The notes under the pieces were generated by a model. It had not been told where the DNA came from. It was given only the letters and a program-made list of their open reading frames with translations, and made no database searches. Source: JAUXFS01 sp963772635 (GTDB lineage: Bacteria > Pseudomonadota > Alphaproteobacteria > Rhodospirillales > Defluviicoccaceae). From it: 64,000 bases of DNA. Positions 44,399 to 54,356 of the stretch are shown here, in pieces; the first letter of the stretch is position 1; the number at the start of each line of letters is the position of its first letter. A program made the position numbers and the translations under genes. The stretch covers positions 62,001 to 126,000 of the forward strand of contig CAVYYK010000037.1 in assembly GCA_963772635.1 (NCBI GenBank), in the 5' to 3' direction.

Positions 44399-45238
44399 TT
44401 AGACCAAATCCTCGACCAACCGCGAAACACGCTGCCCGATCGGCGCAAGGACATCGGGATCGATCCGGGCGTGTTTAGGCATCGCGTCTTCCCGGTGGTG
44501 CAGCAGCGTGACGATTTCCTGTAGCGATGTATTGCCGCCGCGTGGACCCAGCCCGTTGAGCGCGCATTCGACTTGGCGGGCGCCCTCGGCGATACCGGCC
44601 AGGCTGTTGGCGGTAGCGAGACCGAGGTCATTGTGGCAGTGAACCGCAACCGATGCCTTGTCGATATTGGCCACATGATCGCGGACGTAGCGGACAAGCG
44701 CCCCGAACTCGTGAGGCAGCATCAGTCCCATCGTATCCGCGATATTGACCGTCCTTGCCCCGCACTTGATCGCCATTTCGGCCGCCCGGCATACGAAATC
44801 CAGGTCGCTGCGGCTCGCGTCGAGCGCCGCCCATTGCACGTCATCGGTATGCGCGCGCGCCCGATGGACCGTATCGGCGATCGTCTCCAGCGCCGAAGAC
44901 ATTTCGCTTCCGGATGCCTTGGTGCCCTCTTTCACCGCCACCGAATTGAAAACATGCATCCGCGGCTTCCCGCAGGTCCCGAGCAGCTGTCCGGCCCGTT
45001 CGATGGCGCTCGGGTCCGGAAAGGCCAGGATACACACAGTCGCATTCCGGATAACCTCGGCGGCTCGGCGGATCGGTTCCGGGTCTTCCGGTTTCGATGT
45101 GACCGCGGCGATTTCAATCACATCGATCCCGGCCTGGTCGAGCCGACGAAACACCTCCAGCTTCCCCTCCAATGGCACCCGCCGGCCCTGCAAACCGTCC
45201 CGCAACGTCGTGTCCAGAATCGAAACGTTGTCTTCCAT
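44399..45238 (-). CDS. HMGL-like (pyruvate carboxyltransferase family) aldolase/lyase
   Basis: A 279-residue TIM-barrel protein of the family that includes HMG-CoA lyase, isopropylmalate synthase and homocitrate synthase. SILDTTLRDGLQGRRVPL carries the metal-binding D and the R-D-G-x-Q loop, VNIADTMGLMLPHEF and VHCHNDLGLATANSLAGI carry the H-x-H metal ligands, and VECALNGLGPRGGNTSLQEI the glycine-rich end. At 279 residues it consists of the catalytic barrel only, without a LeuA regulatory domain. HMG-CoA lyases have C-x-G near the end, whereas here the sequence reads GLGPRGGN, closer to LeuA/homocitrate-type enzymes. The exact reaction is uncertain. Confidence 0.8.
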   Translation of the reverse strand: MEDNVSILDTTLRDGLQGRRVPLEGKLEVFRRLDQAGIDVIEIAAVTSKPEDPEPIRRAAEVIRNATVCILAFPDPSAIERAGQLLGTCGKPRMHVFNSVAVKEGTKASGSEMSSALETIADTVHRARAHTDDVQWAALDASRSDLDFVCRAAEMAIKCGARTVNIADTMGLMLPHEFGALVRYVRDHVANIDKASVAVHCHNDLGLATANSLAGIAEGARQVECALNGLGPRGGNTSLQEIVTLLHHREDAMPKHARIDPDVLAPIGQRVSRLVEDLV

Positions 45239-45327
45239 CGCTCACCCACTGGTCCGCCACCGCCCTGGCGTCCGACCACGAGCCGCCGCCTGGGACACGC
45301 AGCGATGACCGCTCCGGCGCAGCCCGA

Positions 45328-47614
45328 TCAGGGCGTCGGCACGTATTTCCCGGCGGCCTTTTCGATATCCCCGATGAACTGGGGCAGATTCAATCCGGTG
45401 GCCATCTTGTGCCCGATGTGGTGGCCGAGCTCGCGGTAGGCTTCGAACTGGTCCTCGTCGAAGAACTGATCGGCGGTGGTCTCGTCGGGGAAATCGGGGT
45501 GTTCGCCTTTGTAGCCTTTGACCGCTGTGCTGACGCCGGGCACCATCGTCGTCTTGAGCAGGATCAGCTTGCCGAGCGTGCCGTCGTGATAGGTGATGTC
45601 GCCGACGATATGGCCGCGCGGCGAGCGTTTGGAGCCCATCGGGTAGCCCGCGTCTTGGGACGGCACCAACGTCGCCGGTCGATTGTCGCCCTCGAATTCG
45701 ACGCTGGCGCCGAAGTCCGCTTCGATGCGGCGCAGCGTCGTCTGCAGATTGGCGAACTTGAACTCGACATCGCCGCTGCCGTCGCAGACGATGATCAGGC
45801 GCAACTTGCGGCGGATCAGCTCATAGAACGCCAGGTTCTCGAAATGACCCCCGTCGCTCAATTGCACGAACGAGCGGTCCTCGCGCAGGCCGCCGACATG
45901 GATCAGGCTGCCGACCTCGTACATGCCGGGAAGGAAGTGGTTGGGACGGCGGCCCCAACTCCACTTGGGCGGCGATAGCGGATGGTGCGCCCAATAACCC
46001 AGTCGCAAGTTGAGCAGCGCCATCAGGATCGAGACGAGGGGGTTGCGCGTCAGCCCGACGCCGCCCATGCCGGTATTGGGGTTGGCCGCCGCACCGGAAA
46101 TCGCCATCGCGGTGGCCAGCGTCATGCCGTCGCCCAGGAAGTCCTCGGTTGCGCACCAGCCGGTGGCGTTGCTGCCGCAATAGAGCGGCGACAGGATGAA
46201 GTTGTCGCCGCCGCGGATGCGCCAGCGCCGGCGCAGCGCGTTGACCAGCAGCACGTTGGTGTTGACGATGTGATAGGGCCCGCGGCCGTCGCCCGCGTTG
46301 TTGACGGCGGAAAGACGGACCGGGTCGGCGTCGGTGGCGGCGGCCGTCTCGTTGTCCCGGGCGGTTTCGGGATTCGGCAGGAAGGTCTCCATCAGCCGGT
46401 CACGATAGAAACGGTGCGCGGAGATGTAGTTGACGTTGGCAAACCAGCCGATCACCAACGCGAACACGGCGAAAGCGGCAAGCAACATCCAGAACGTGAC
46501 CGCCGCCATGTTTATGGTAAAGAAATGCGGCGACGGCATATGCCGTCAACAACAGGCCATAGACGAGAAAGGCGGCACCAACGCTTGCCAGGACGCCCAG
46601 CGGGATTTTGCCCGCTTGCTTCTGCCCGGCCTTGAAGAACGACCAGATCGCCGAGCCCAACCCGACCAGAACCGCGCCCGGACCCGCGACGGCGCCGCCG
46701 CTCGGCCACGCCGGCGAGATGTTCGCGACGGCCGGCACGGAGCCGACGACGACGAGCGCGCCGATGGCGGCCAGACCACGGCCGGTTGTCTGCTCGAACC
46801 AGCGGCGCCAATCGTAGCGACTCGAGGACGTTTTTCCCCGCTCCGCCGCGGTGCGCAACGAATACGCAAGGCAAAACAAGGCGAACAGGAGGGCGAGCAG
46901 AACCGCCAAGCGCAGCAGGTTGCGGAAGATGAAGGCCTCGTTCCCCCAAACGGGCAACCCCTCCGGCAACAGCGCCGGCAGCCACGAAACGCGACCCTCC
47001 GGGAACCACCCGGCCAGTCCCGCCGAGCCCCAGACCAGCAGCATCATGACGACGATCAGGATCGGCAGCCAGACCGCCAAATTGACCAGTATCGCGCGCA
47101 GGACGGTGGCAATGCCGGAAAGCACGGTGATGCCCTTGCCCGGGGTAAGAAATTTGCCGTGCTGGCTCAAATGGCGCAGGCGCTTCTGCGCCGGCGTGTC
47201 CGTGGCGGAGTCCGACTGCTTGTCGCTGCCGAACGGAAAGTCGTTTGGGGCGAGCCCGACGCCGTCGTCTTTGTGCAACCACCAGCTCAACGACGATCCG
47301 ATATAGCCGCCGCCGGAGACGGTGGAGAGATAGTCCATCTTCTTCAAGACGTCGTGCTTCGCCAGCGCCTGCATCACGCCGAGCGAAAAGGTGGCCGAGC
47401 GGATGCCGCCGCCGGAAAACGCCAGCCCCATCAGCGTGTCCTTGTCATGGCCGGTGCTCTTCAGCCAGGGCGCGATCCCGGCGAGCTCCCGCTCGACCAG
47501 TTTGCCCGAGCGCTCCAGGATGTGCCTCGCGGTCACGTATGGCGGTTCGCCCTCGCCCGGACTCACACTCTCGATCGTGTCCGGTTCCTTCGCTTCTTCC
47601 GATTGCTGCGACAT
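45328..47614 (-). pseudogene. Large patatin-like phospholipase with membrane segments, frame broken by one base
   Basis: ATG 47614 follows AGGAGGGG. The first frame gives DTLMGLAFSGGGIRSATFSLG (oxyanion G-G-G) and STVSGGGYIGSSLSWWLHKD with the G-x-S/G-type nucleophile region, then several membrane helices up to about 46510. At 46508-46530 the frame shifts; the second part gives FWMLLAAFAVFALVIGWF and, later, FVQLSDGGHFENLAFYELIRR with the D-G of the catalytic dyad, ending at 45328. The joined product would be about 760 residues, a patatin split by a helical membrane insert. It should hydrolyse lipids at the inner membrane. The indel is probably a sequence error. Confidence 0.8.
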
Positions 47615-47865
47615 CGATCCCCTCCTACCGCTCGAGGCGGCCCGTCGCGACGTTCGGCCAAGCACACCTGGTATCGCTCCGACCGGCGGGCGCGGCAAAC
47701 TCCTGAATGGGGATTCCCGATGGGAACGCCCTATTGAGAATGATGATAAATCACTCGCACGCGATTGTCCATCGGCTTGGGCCACGCCGTTCGATCCGGC
47801 GGACCGCGTTCATCGTCGATGACCCGGACCAATGGTTTTGCCGCAGGGATCGACGACCGTCGCGT

Positions 47866-49425
47866 TCAGCCAAACATCGCCACGACGGCACTGCGGTTCA
47901 GCTTGCCCGCGCCGGTGAGAGGCAGTTCGGAAACGGCTCTGATCTGTTTCGGCACCTTGTAATCCGCCAGATGTTCCCGGCACGCCGCTTTCAGGTCGTC
48001 TTCGGAAAGGCTCCGGCCGGCGTGAAAAACCACCAGCGCCACCGGCGCCTGCCCCCATTTCGGATCGGGAATACCGGCGCAGATCGCCCCGGCGACGGCG
48101 GGGTGTTTCATCAACGCCTGTTCGATCTCCTCCGGCGAGATGTTTTCGCCACCGGAAACGAACATGTTGTCGGCCCGTCCCTTGATGCAAATCAATCCGT
48201 CTCGATCCTCCACCGCCAGGTCTCCGGTGTAGATCCAGCCGTCCCCATCGATCACTTTCTCGGTGCGCGCCGGATCATCGAGATAGCCGTCGAAATTGTG
48301 CGGACTTCTCATGCACAGAACGCCGATTTCGCCGGGTTCGACGTCGCCTCCCGTTTCCCGATCGACGATCTTGGCGTCGCAATGAAACATCGACGTGCCG
48401 ATGCTCGCCGCGTTGGTGAGCAGTTCCTCCATGGAATCGGAGCGGGCGATGTAGGCGAAGTTGGAGGGGCCGGCCTCGGTCATGCCGTAGGTCTGGCTGA
48501 TCGGAATGCCCTTGTCGAGGAACGTCTGCATCACCGCTTTCGAACACGGTGCGGCGGCGGTGGTGATCGCCTTCACACGGGAAAAATCGGTTTCCGCGAA
48601 CTTGGGATGGGCGATGAGGAATTGCAGCATGGCTTCGACCGCGCCGAAATTCTCGACCCGTCCCTCGTCGATCAGGTCGAGCACCAATCCCGGATTGAAT
48701 TCGCGCATGAGGACGCCGGTGACGCCGGCATGAAAGAGCGGCGTGAACGTGTTCCAGCCACCGATATGAAAGAACGGAAACGTGATGAGGACGGTCTTGT
48801 ACGGCCCGACGACCCCGGTCGCCAGGATGTCGAACGAATTCCACACCATCTGCCGATGGGACACGACGCAGATCTTCGGCACCGCGGTGGTGCCGCCGGT
48901 GTGGACGTAAAGGCAGATATCGTTCATCGCCAACGGGATGTTCACCTCCCGGGGATCCGTCTTCAGGACGACGTTCTCGAAGGTCCCCTGGTCGTCGTCG
49001 ATGTTGATCGCGGTTTGAACCGAGGCGGGAACGGACAAGGTCGAGACCAGTTCGGCGAATTGATTTTCATAGACGAATGCCCTGGGCTTCAGACGGGCCA
49101 TCAGGTCGTCCAGTTCCGGCTTTTTCAAACGCTGGCTCAAGGGGGCGAGGATGACCCCCAGCTTCCCGCAGGCGAGATAAATGTCGATCGCCTCCATCCG
49201 GTTGCGGCAGATCAGGGTGAGAACGTCGCCCTTGCCCAAGCCGAGAACGTCCGCGAGATAGGTTCCCACCCGGCACGCCCGATCGTTCATCTCCCGAAAC
49301 GTGTAGGCCGTCTTGGTGAACGAGTCGTAGAGCGCCGTCCGATGGGGCGTGAGGGCCGCACGGCGCCCCGCCCAGTCTCCGACCCAGTTCATCGGCAGCT
49401 CGTCGTAATTCCGTACGGACTTCAT
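47866..49425 (-). CDS. AMP-dependent acyl-CoA synthetase/ligase
   Basis: A 519-residue ANL-family ligase starting at ATG 49425, after GGGAGGG. CLYVHTGGTTAVPKICVVSH is the P-loop at about residue 165, TTAAAPCSKAVMQTF and ISQTYGMTEAGPSNFAYI line the adenylate pocket, and WIYTGDLAVEDRDGLICIKGRADNMFVSGGENISPEEIE carries the hinge. PLTGAGKLNRSAV at the end holds the catalytic lysine. It resembles fatty or aromatic acid CoA ligases. It is transcribed alone; about 250 bases separate it from the patatin gene. Confidence 0.9.
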   Translation of the reverse strand: MKSVRNYDELPMNWVGDWAGRRAALTPHRTALYDSFTKTAYTFREMNDRACRVGTYLADVLGLGKGDVLTLICRNRMEAIDIYLACGKLGVILAPLSQRLKKPELDDLMARLKPRAFVYENQFAELVSTLSVPASVQTAINIDDDQGTFENVVLKTDPREVNIPLAMNDICLYVHTGGTTAVPKICVVSHRQMVWNSFDILATGVVGPYKTVLITFPFFHIGGWNTFTPLFHAGVTGVLMREFNPGLVLDLIDEGRVENFGAVEAMLQFLIAHPKFAETDFSRVKAITTAAAPCSKAVMQTFLDKGIPISQTYGMTEAGPSNFAYIARSDSMEELLTNAASIGTSMFHCDAKIVDRETGGDVEPGEIGVLCMRSPHNFDGYLDDPARTEKVIDGDGWIYTGDLAVEDRDGLICIKGRADNMFVSGGENISPEEIEQALMKHPAVAGAICAGIPDPKWGQAPVALVVFHAGRSLSEDDLKAACREHLADYKVPKQIRAVSELPLTGAGKLNRSAVVAMFG

Positions 49426-50055
49426 CGGACCCTCCCTTGCTCCCCCGGTAACGTCTGGGATCATGCTGCTAGGCTTGGATGGCGTTGGCAACTCGTAATC
49501 TGCGCCCGACGCAGCCTTTCAGCCCGCGCCGCGGAAATAGACCCAGGCTTATTCCGCCGGATGGGTTGGTGCGCCTCTGATGCATGCGGCGAATGGCGCT
49601 CCGCTCCCGTTCGCCCTGCCGAGGTAGGTAGGGTCTGACCGTCGGAGCCCCTTTCAATTTCCGTTCGGAGTTAGGGGTATAGCCGACGAAGCGGTTCAGA
49701 ACTTCGGCTTACCGCCCCGAACTCACCGTCGTGATGGGCGCTCTTGGAGGGAAACTCCTAGCCACGGGCGAACTCGGCTGTTTGCTACACGGGACGCTTG
49801 CCCAATGGCGGCTGTTGGATAGGATAGCGGAAGGTCTTGCGAGGAGGTGGTTCCGGCTTACGAAAAGGGGATTTATATTGCCTATACCTCGGCGTTGAGA
49901 AGTTGGTGGCGATGTGACACGATCGCCATGACTGAGTGTCTTCTCTGATCATGGGTTCGGTGCAGAATCCGATCGGAGATTCTCAGTACACAAGTGGGTC
50001 TTTAGGCCGCTACAAACCGCGATAAATTGAGCGAACCAGATAAGGAGCAGAGGCC
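49426..50055. other. Intergenic region
   Basis: About 630 bases between divergent genes. Composition is mixed, and the open frames here are short with no motif. The last 130 bases become AT-richer and end in AAGGAGCAGAGGCC, the ribosome-binding site of the secreted protein gene. A promoter is likely in this part, but no clear pair of boxes is evident. Confidence 0.4.
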
Positions 50056-51264
50056 ATGCGAAGGAATCGGAACGGCCAAATCCCTTCCTATCGCTCACCA
50101 GGGAGCGTCCTGCTTACTACCGCGCGTTTTGTTGTGAGCGCGGCTTCGATCATCCTCGCACTCGGTATTGCCGTGCCGGGCATGGCCCAGACGTCCGCCG
50201 TGGAGTTGACGGGTAATCCTTCCCCTTCCGGCCTTTCCGGCTTTCCCGGGTCGAAGTTCACGCTAGGTGACCCAAACAGCACGACTCGCGCCCTGGTCGG
50301 CGTCCTTTCACGAGAGCGCTCAGACAACCCGTGCTTCGTCAGTGTCGGTTGGGAGGACGTGAACCAGTTCGGCTCCAACGACGCGGTCACCAAGGATCTC
50401 TGCGGTCCGAAAGGCGCAAGCTCTGGAACGATGGGTGCAACCTATGCAAACACAGGAGGGCTTGCAAATAGAGTGTTCATCACCGGAGCCCAAGTTTGCA
50501 TGAACAAGGCAGACGACCGCGTCAAAGGTATTCACCTGCATGGTCAGCGTATAACCGACGCGGGAGCGCTGGTGGACTTCGGGCCCGACGCTCAGGACGC
50601 TCGGACCAACTGTCATCAGGATCATTGGAAGCGCTGGGTAAGTTGTCCAGTCGGCCAAATTGCGACAGCGGCGATCATGCACTTCGAGGCTGGCAACACG
50701 CCTCGAAGCTGGACCGGTATCGAACTCAAATGCCGTGGCCTTCGAGTTACCGGGACCATCTCCACGAATCCGGCAAACACCGGTGGATCGTCTACGGCCT
50801 TGGCGGAGGTCATCGATTGCACCGCTACGCAAGAGAAAGATATCCGCGCTGTCGCGTGGAACATCGCCGACGACTGGCGCAATTTCGCGAGCTCGGTCGA
50901 AAACGTGACCGGAAAGAATATCGGCTCCTGCATCGAAAAGCGCTTTTCCGAGAACGGCAAAGTTCAATGCGAGACCGTGGACAAATGCACGAAGAAGGGA
51001 TGTCGCCAGGGACATTCGTTCCCCGGCAAGGCGGAAATCAAAATCTATCCCGACTTTTTGAACCGCATTGAAAATTACGCTCAGGCAGATCGAAGAGCCT
51101 GTTACGCAGCCGTGCTAGCGCATGAATTCACCCATACTTGCTGGTTCGCCGAAAGCCGCCCGGAAGCTCGCGAAGACGCTGCGTTTGCGTATTGGCAGCA
51201 GCGCTTTCCGGGCACATCCGGCTTCAATATCAACAACCCCACGAACGGCTGTGGACTTGACTAG
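50056..51264 (+). CDS. Secreted protein with a C-terminal HExxH putative metallopeptidase site
   Basis: A 402-residue protein. A signal peptide (FVVSAASIILALGIAVPGMAQT, cleavage after AQ or MAQ) follows a basic N-terminus. Residues 45-230 are a Cys-containing beta-rich part with SRERSDNPCFVSVG, RVFITGAQVCMNKADDRVKG and WVSCPVGQIATAAIMHFEAG, recalling lectin-like or jacalin-like domains. Near residue 355, AAVLAHEFTHTCWFAESRPE gives a zinc-binding H-E-x-x-H, and an E/D further on could be the third ligand. About ten cysteines may form disulfides. I know no named family with this combination. The ribosome-binding site is excellent. Confidence 0.65.
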   Translation: MRRNRNGQIPSYRSPGSVLLTTARFVVSAASIILALGIAVPGMAQTSAVELTGNPSPSGLSGFPGSKFTLGDPNSTTRALVGVLSRERSDNPCFVSVGWEDVNQFGSNDAVTKDLCGPKGASSGTMGATYANTGGLANRVFITGAQVCMNKADDRVKGIHLHGQRITDAGALVDFGPDAQDARTNCHQDHWKRWVSCPVGQIATAAIMHFEAGNTPRSWTGIELKCRGLRVTGTISTNPANTGGSSTALAEVIDCTATQEKDIRAVAWNIADDWRNFASSVENVTGKNIGSCIEKRFSENGKVQCETVDKCTKKGCRQGHSFPGKAEIKIYPDFLNRIENYAQADRRACYAAVLAHEFTHTCWFAESRPEAREDAAFAYWQQRFPGTSGFNINNPTNGCGLD

Positions 51265-51316
51265 GCCGCAGCACGCGCAAGCGAGGTATCGTCGAAGCCC
51301 ACAAAGTTGTAGGTAT

Positions 51317-51623
51317 AGAGTCCGTCCGGAGACGTATAGCGTGTTTTCAAAGCCTTGTGTTCGTGGGCCCGGCAGGCTTCGGGAAACGTGGCGCCGGTGG
51401 CGCCGCGTAGGTTCCCGAAGCGGCCGCCGTGATGCTGGAGCATCACAAGGGCGGCTCGACGCACCGGGGCGCGAACACAAGGCTCCCGTAGGGCGAGCTG
51501 GAAGGGTGCCCCTGCGGCGTCGACGCCCCTCGACGATGCTCCAGCATCGCCTTCGGCCCGTTTCCTGGCGAGGGCACCCTTCCAACTCGTTGAAAACACG
51601 CTATATGTCTCCGGACGGACTCT
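51317..51623. repeat. 307-bp palindromic MITE-like element with terminal inverted repeats
   Basis: The two ends are inverted copies of a 34-base sequence beginning AGAGTCCGTCCGGAGAC, with one mismatch. Inside are more paired segments: CCTTGTGTTCG (51353) with CGAACACAAGG (51472), and GGAAGGGTGCCC (51500) with GGGCACCCTTCC (51572). The whole element could fold into a branched hairpin. It carries no gene of its own. It looks like a non-autonomous transposable element or a repeated structured element, placed right after the secreted-protein gene. No clear target duplication is visible. Confidence 0.75.
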
Positions 51624-51754
51624 TAGCGCCAGCCGCCTGTGTGGTCTGTAGCTGAGGGTCAAGCTGACCCAATCCCTTGGAAAGCTGACTGCCGGTCGGG
51701 AATTGCCTTTCGTCTGCGTTGCTGCCAGAAATGGGCGGTTAGCCAGCGTGGACA

Positions 51755-52183
51755 ATGCCGATGACCGACGCCGCTCGAGCCCTCCTGACGGCTGCCCTCT
51801 CGCTCCTGATCGTCGGGGCTTGCGCCAGCAAGCGGCCCGTCCTTTATCCCAATGCCCGGCTCAAGGCGGTTGGCTCCACCACGGCCGAGCGTGAAATCGA
51901 CGCCTGTATCGCCTTGGCCGAGGGTTACGGGGTCGACACCGGCCAAGTGGGGGGCGTCGCCGGAAGCACGGCGACCGGCGGTGCTGTCGGCGGGGCGGCG
52001 GGCGCTGCGAGCGGGGCGGTGCTGGGCCGGCCAGGGACCGGTGCCGCCACTGGCGCGGCCGGCGGTGCAGCTGGCGGTCTGGTGCGGGGTGCGCTGAAGG
52101 CGAGCGATCCGGACCCGGTCTTCAAGCGTTTCGTCGAGCGCTGCCTCCGCGAGCGGGGCTACGACGTGGTTGGCTGGCGTTAA
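51755..52183 (+). CDS. Glycine-zipper lipoprotein
   Basis: A 142-residue protein. The N-terminus ALLTAALSLLIVGACASK is a lipoprotein signal with the lipobox ending at Cys. Residues 65-115 are a repeated Gly/Ala stretch (GGVAGSTATGGAVGGAAGAA and GRPGTGAATGAAGGAAGG), a glycine zipper able to form tightly packed membrane helices. The last 25 residues (FKRFVERCLRERGYDVVGWR) resemble the C-terminal end of many such outer-membrane lipoproteins. It probably sits in the outer membrane. The ATG at 51755 lies right next to GACAATGCCG, with only a weak ribosome-binding site. Confidence 0.8.
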   Translation: MPMTDAARALLTAALSLLIVGACASKRPVLYPNARLKAVGSTTAEREIDACIALAEGYGVDTGQVGGVAGSTATGGAVGGAAGAASGAVLGRPGTGAATGAAGGAAGGLVRGALKASDPDPVFKRFVERCLRERGYDVVGWR

Positions 52184-52865
52184 ACGGCGGTGCCGGTTTC
52201 CCCTCGTGCTCGAGGGGCCGAGTGATCCAGCCCCATTGAAGTAGTCCACCCAGACGCACGGAATTGGAATCGAGAATGGACGTCATGCTCGTTGCGGCGG
52301 TGGCTTCATGCCCTGTAGAGAAACGTCGTCGCCTGGAATAGTCGGACCGTTGGCGAAAGTCGGGTTAGGGTGTGCGCCGTGGTAAGGCGGCGTTTTTCCA
52401 GTGGGTGCAAGTCCCACCCGGCCACCGCTCCAGCCGGAAGCAACCGGAGCAGTCATGGAGGTGACGAAATGGCTGAAGCCTTCGGATAGCGTGTCACGAA
52501 TTGGTGACAGCGCGCGTGTGCAGGCCGCAACGCGAGTGAATGCCGAGCAAGCCTCGAAAAGGACGATGTGCAGGCCGACCCGACGACCCTTTCGGGGAAG
52601 GCTGATATGTCTGGGCGAGATGAGCGAAGAGTACGCCCAGGCGCTGCACCGGGGTAGTGGCAGCAGCATGTACACAAGGAAAGCGCAGGCAACACGGGAA
52701 GCCCCAGGGTGTGGTCAGGGATGACCAACCGGACGCCCGCGAGGGACAGGCCGGGCTCTCTGGGGTGGCGGAGAGGTTCGTAGTACCGCTGAGGCCGGGT
52801 AACGCCGGTGGAGGGAAGGGACCTCAGTTCAAGACAGACGCAGGACGCGGTGAGGGACCGGGAGA

Positions 52866-54197
52866 TTGGGTAACCTATCAACTCCGAAGAGTGTTCAGAA
52901 GCTGCAGATGGCGTTGCACGCGAAAGCGAAGGCAGAAGCCGGCTATCGGTTCTACGCCCTGTACGACAAGATCAGCCGTGAGGACATCCTGGCTCATGCC
53001 TATGCCCAGTGCCGCTCCAACAAGGGCGCTCCGGGTGTGGACGGTCGGGCTTTCACGGACATCGAGGCCTATGGGGTGGAGCGGTGGCTTGGCGAACTGG
53101 CGCTTGCGCTCAGGCAGGAGACTTACCGGCCGGACCCTATCAGAAGAGTGTTCATACCGAAGGCCAACGGCAAACTCCGGCCGTTGGGCATCTCGACCGT
53201 GCGGGATCGGGTCTGCATGACAGCAGCGATGCTGGTGGTGGAGCCGATCTTCGAGGCCGACCTTCCACCGGAGCAATACGCCTACCGCCCCGGGCGAAAG
53301 GCCCAACAGGCGGTGGTCGCGGTGGAAGAGCTGCTGTTCCGTGGCCATCCGGACGTCGTCGACGCCGACCTCGCGGACTACTTCGGGAGCATTCCCCATG
53401 CCGAGCTGTTGCAGTCGGTGGCGCGCCGGATCGTGGATCGGCGCGTGCTGCATCTGATCAAGATGTGGATGGAATGCCCCGTCGAAGAAACCGACAAACG
53501 GGGACGGAAGACGCGCACGACGGAGGCGCGGGACAAGCGGCGCGGCATCCCGCAGGGTTCACCCATCTCACCATTGCTGGCAAATCTGTACATGCGCCGG
53601 TTCGTTCTGGGATGGAAGAAGCTCGGGCTGGAGAAAAGCCTCGGCACTCGCCTCGTCACCTATGCCGACGACCTTGTGATCTTGTGCAGAAGGGGCAATG
53701 CGGAAGCTGCGCTCCAGCACCTGCGCGCGATCATGGGCAAGCTGAAGCTGACGGTGAATGAGGAAAAGACACGAATCTGCAGGGTTCCGGAAGGTGAGGT
53801 TGACTTCCTGGGGTACACGTTCGGACGGATGTATTCCCCGACGACTGGCAGAGCCCGCCTGGGCTACCGGCCATCGAAGAAAAGCATCAGGCGCGCGGTC
53901 GAGAATATCCACGCGCTGACCGAGCGAAAGGGTACATGGCAAGAGACCACATATGTGGTGAAGCGGCTAAACCGGGCGCTGCGCGGATGGGCGAACTACT
54001 TCTCGGTAGGGTCCACCAGCAAGGCGTATCGGGCACTCGACAGCTACACCACAGTGCGGTTGCGTCGGTGGCTGCGCTCCAAGCACAAGACCAGACGACG
54101 CAAGGGCGGGGCATATCCAGACTCGCATCTTTACCAGCACTTTGGGCTGGTGCGTCTGACCCAACTTGGACGCGGCGTGTCGTGGGTGAAGGCGTGA
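52866..54197 (+). CDS. ltrA: Group II intron reverse transcriptase/maturase
   Basis: A 443-residue intron-encoded protein. Reverse transcriptase blocks are all present: KGAPGVDGRAF, RRVFIPKANGKLRPLGI, YAYRPGRKAQQAV, VDADLADYFGSI, RRGIPQGSPISPLLANLYM and the catalytic LVTYADDLVILCRRG (Y-A-D-D) at about residue 270. Domain X/maturase follows (WQETTYVVKRLNRALRGWANYF). There is no H-N-H endonuclease domain, so integration would use a nick or a single-stranded target. The start is TTG 52866 after GAGGGA; an ATG at 52908 is the alternative. The protein is intact and should splice and mobilise the intron. Confidence 0.9.
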   Translation: MGNLSTPKSVQKLQMALHAKAKAEAGYRFYALYDKISREDILAHAYAQCRSNKGAPGVDGRAFTDIEAYGVERWLGELALALRQETYRPDPIRRVFIPKANGKLRPLGISTVRDRVCMTAAMLVVEPIFEADLPPEQYAYRPGRKAQQAVVAVEELLFRGHPDVVDADLADYFGSIPHAELLQSVARRIVDRRVLHLIKMWMECPVEETDKRGRKTRTTEARDKRRGIPQGSPISPLLANLYMRRFVLGWKKLGLEKSLGTRLVTYADDLVILCRRGNAEAALQHLRAIMGKLKLTVNEEKTRICRVPEGEVDFLGYTFGRMYSPTTGRARLGYRPSKKSIRRAVENIHALTERKGTWQETTYVVKRLNRALRGWANYFSVGSTSKAYRALDSYTTVRLRRWLRSKHKTRRRKGGAYPDSHLYQHFGLVRLTQLGRGVSWVKA

Positions 54198-54210
54198 GGT
54201 CTTGTCCGAG

Positions 54211-54243
54211 AGCCGGATGCGGGAAATCTGCACGTCCGGTTCG
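54211..54243 (+). ncRNA. Group II intron domain V
   Basis: GAGCCGGATGCGGG, AAAT and CTGCACGTCCGGTTC form the conserved domain V hairpin, with the catalytic triad region in GAGCC paired with GGTTC and a bulge in the stem. It lies 14 bases after the maturase stop, as is usual. It positively identifies the element as a group II intron. Confidence 0.85.
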
Positions 54244-54356
54244 ATGAGCGGGGTGTGGAAACGGAGTCATGGCTCGGCTATTGAGGCACCGCCAGACGAA
54301 AGGGGCGGAAACCGACAGGCCGAGCCTACCGCCACCGCGCCACATCCCAACTCTAC

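Larger units (their letters stand above)
52372..54356 (+). mobile_element. Complete group II intron with its reverse transcriptase
   Basis: The element begins at GTGCGCCG, the G-U-G-C-G type 5' end of bacterial group II introns, contains an intact maturase/reverse transcriptase gene, and ends after domain V and domain VI at about CTCTAC (54356). Structured domain I features lie between 52372 and 52866. The right border is placed from the usual pyrimidine-rich 3' end and may be off by some bases. It lies antisense to the truncated gene on its right side. Confidence 0.75.

Noticed and set aside
47707..49638. A 643-codon plus-strand open frame
   Set aside because: Antisense to an intact acyl-CoA ligase gene; composition (many Asp, Gly, His, Arg) is that of a shadow frame.
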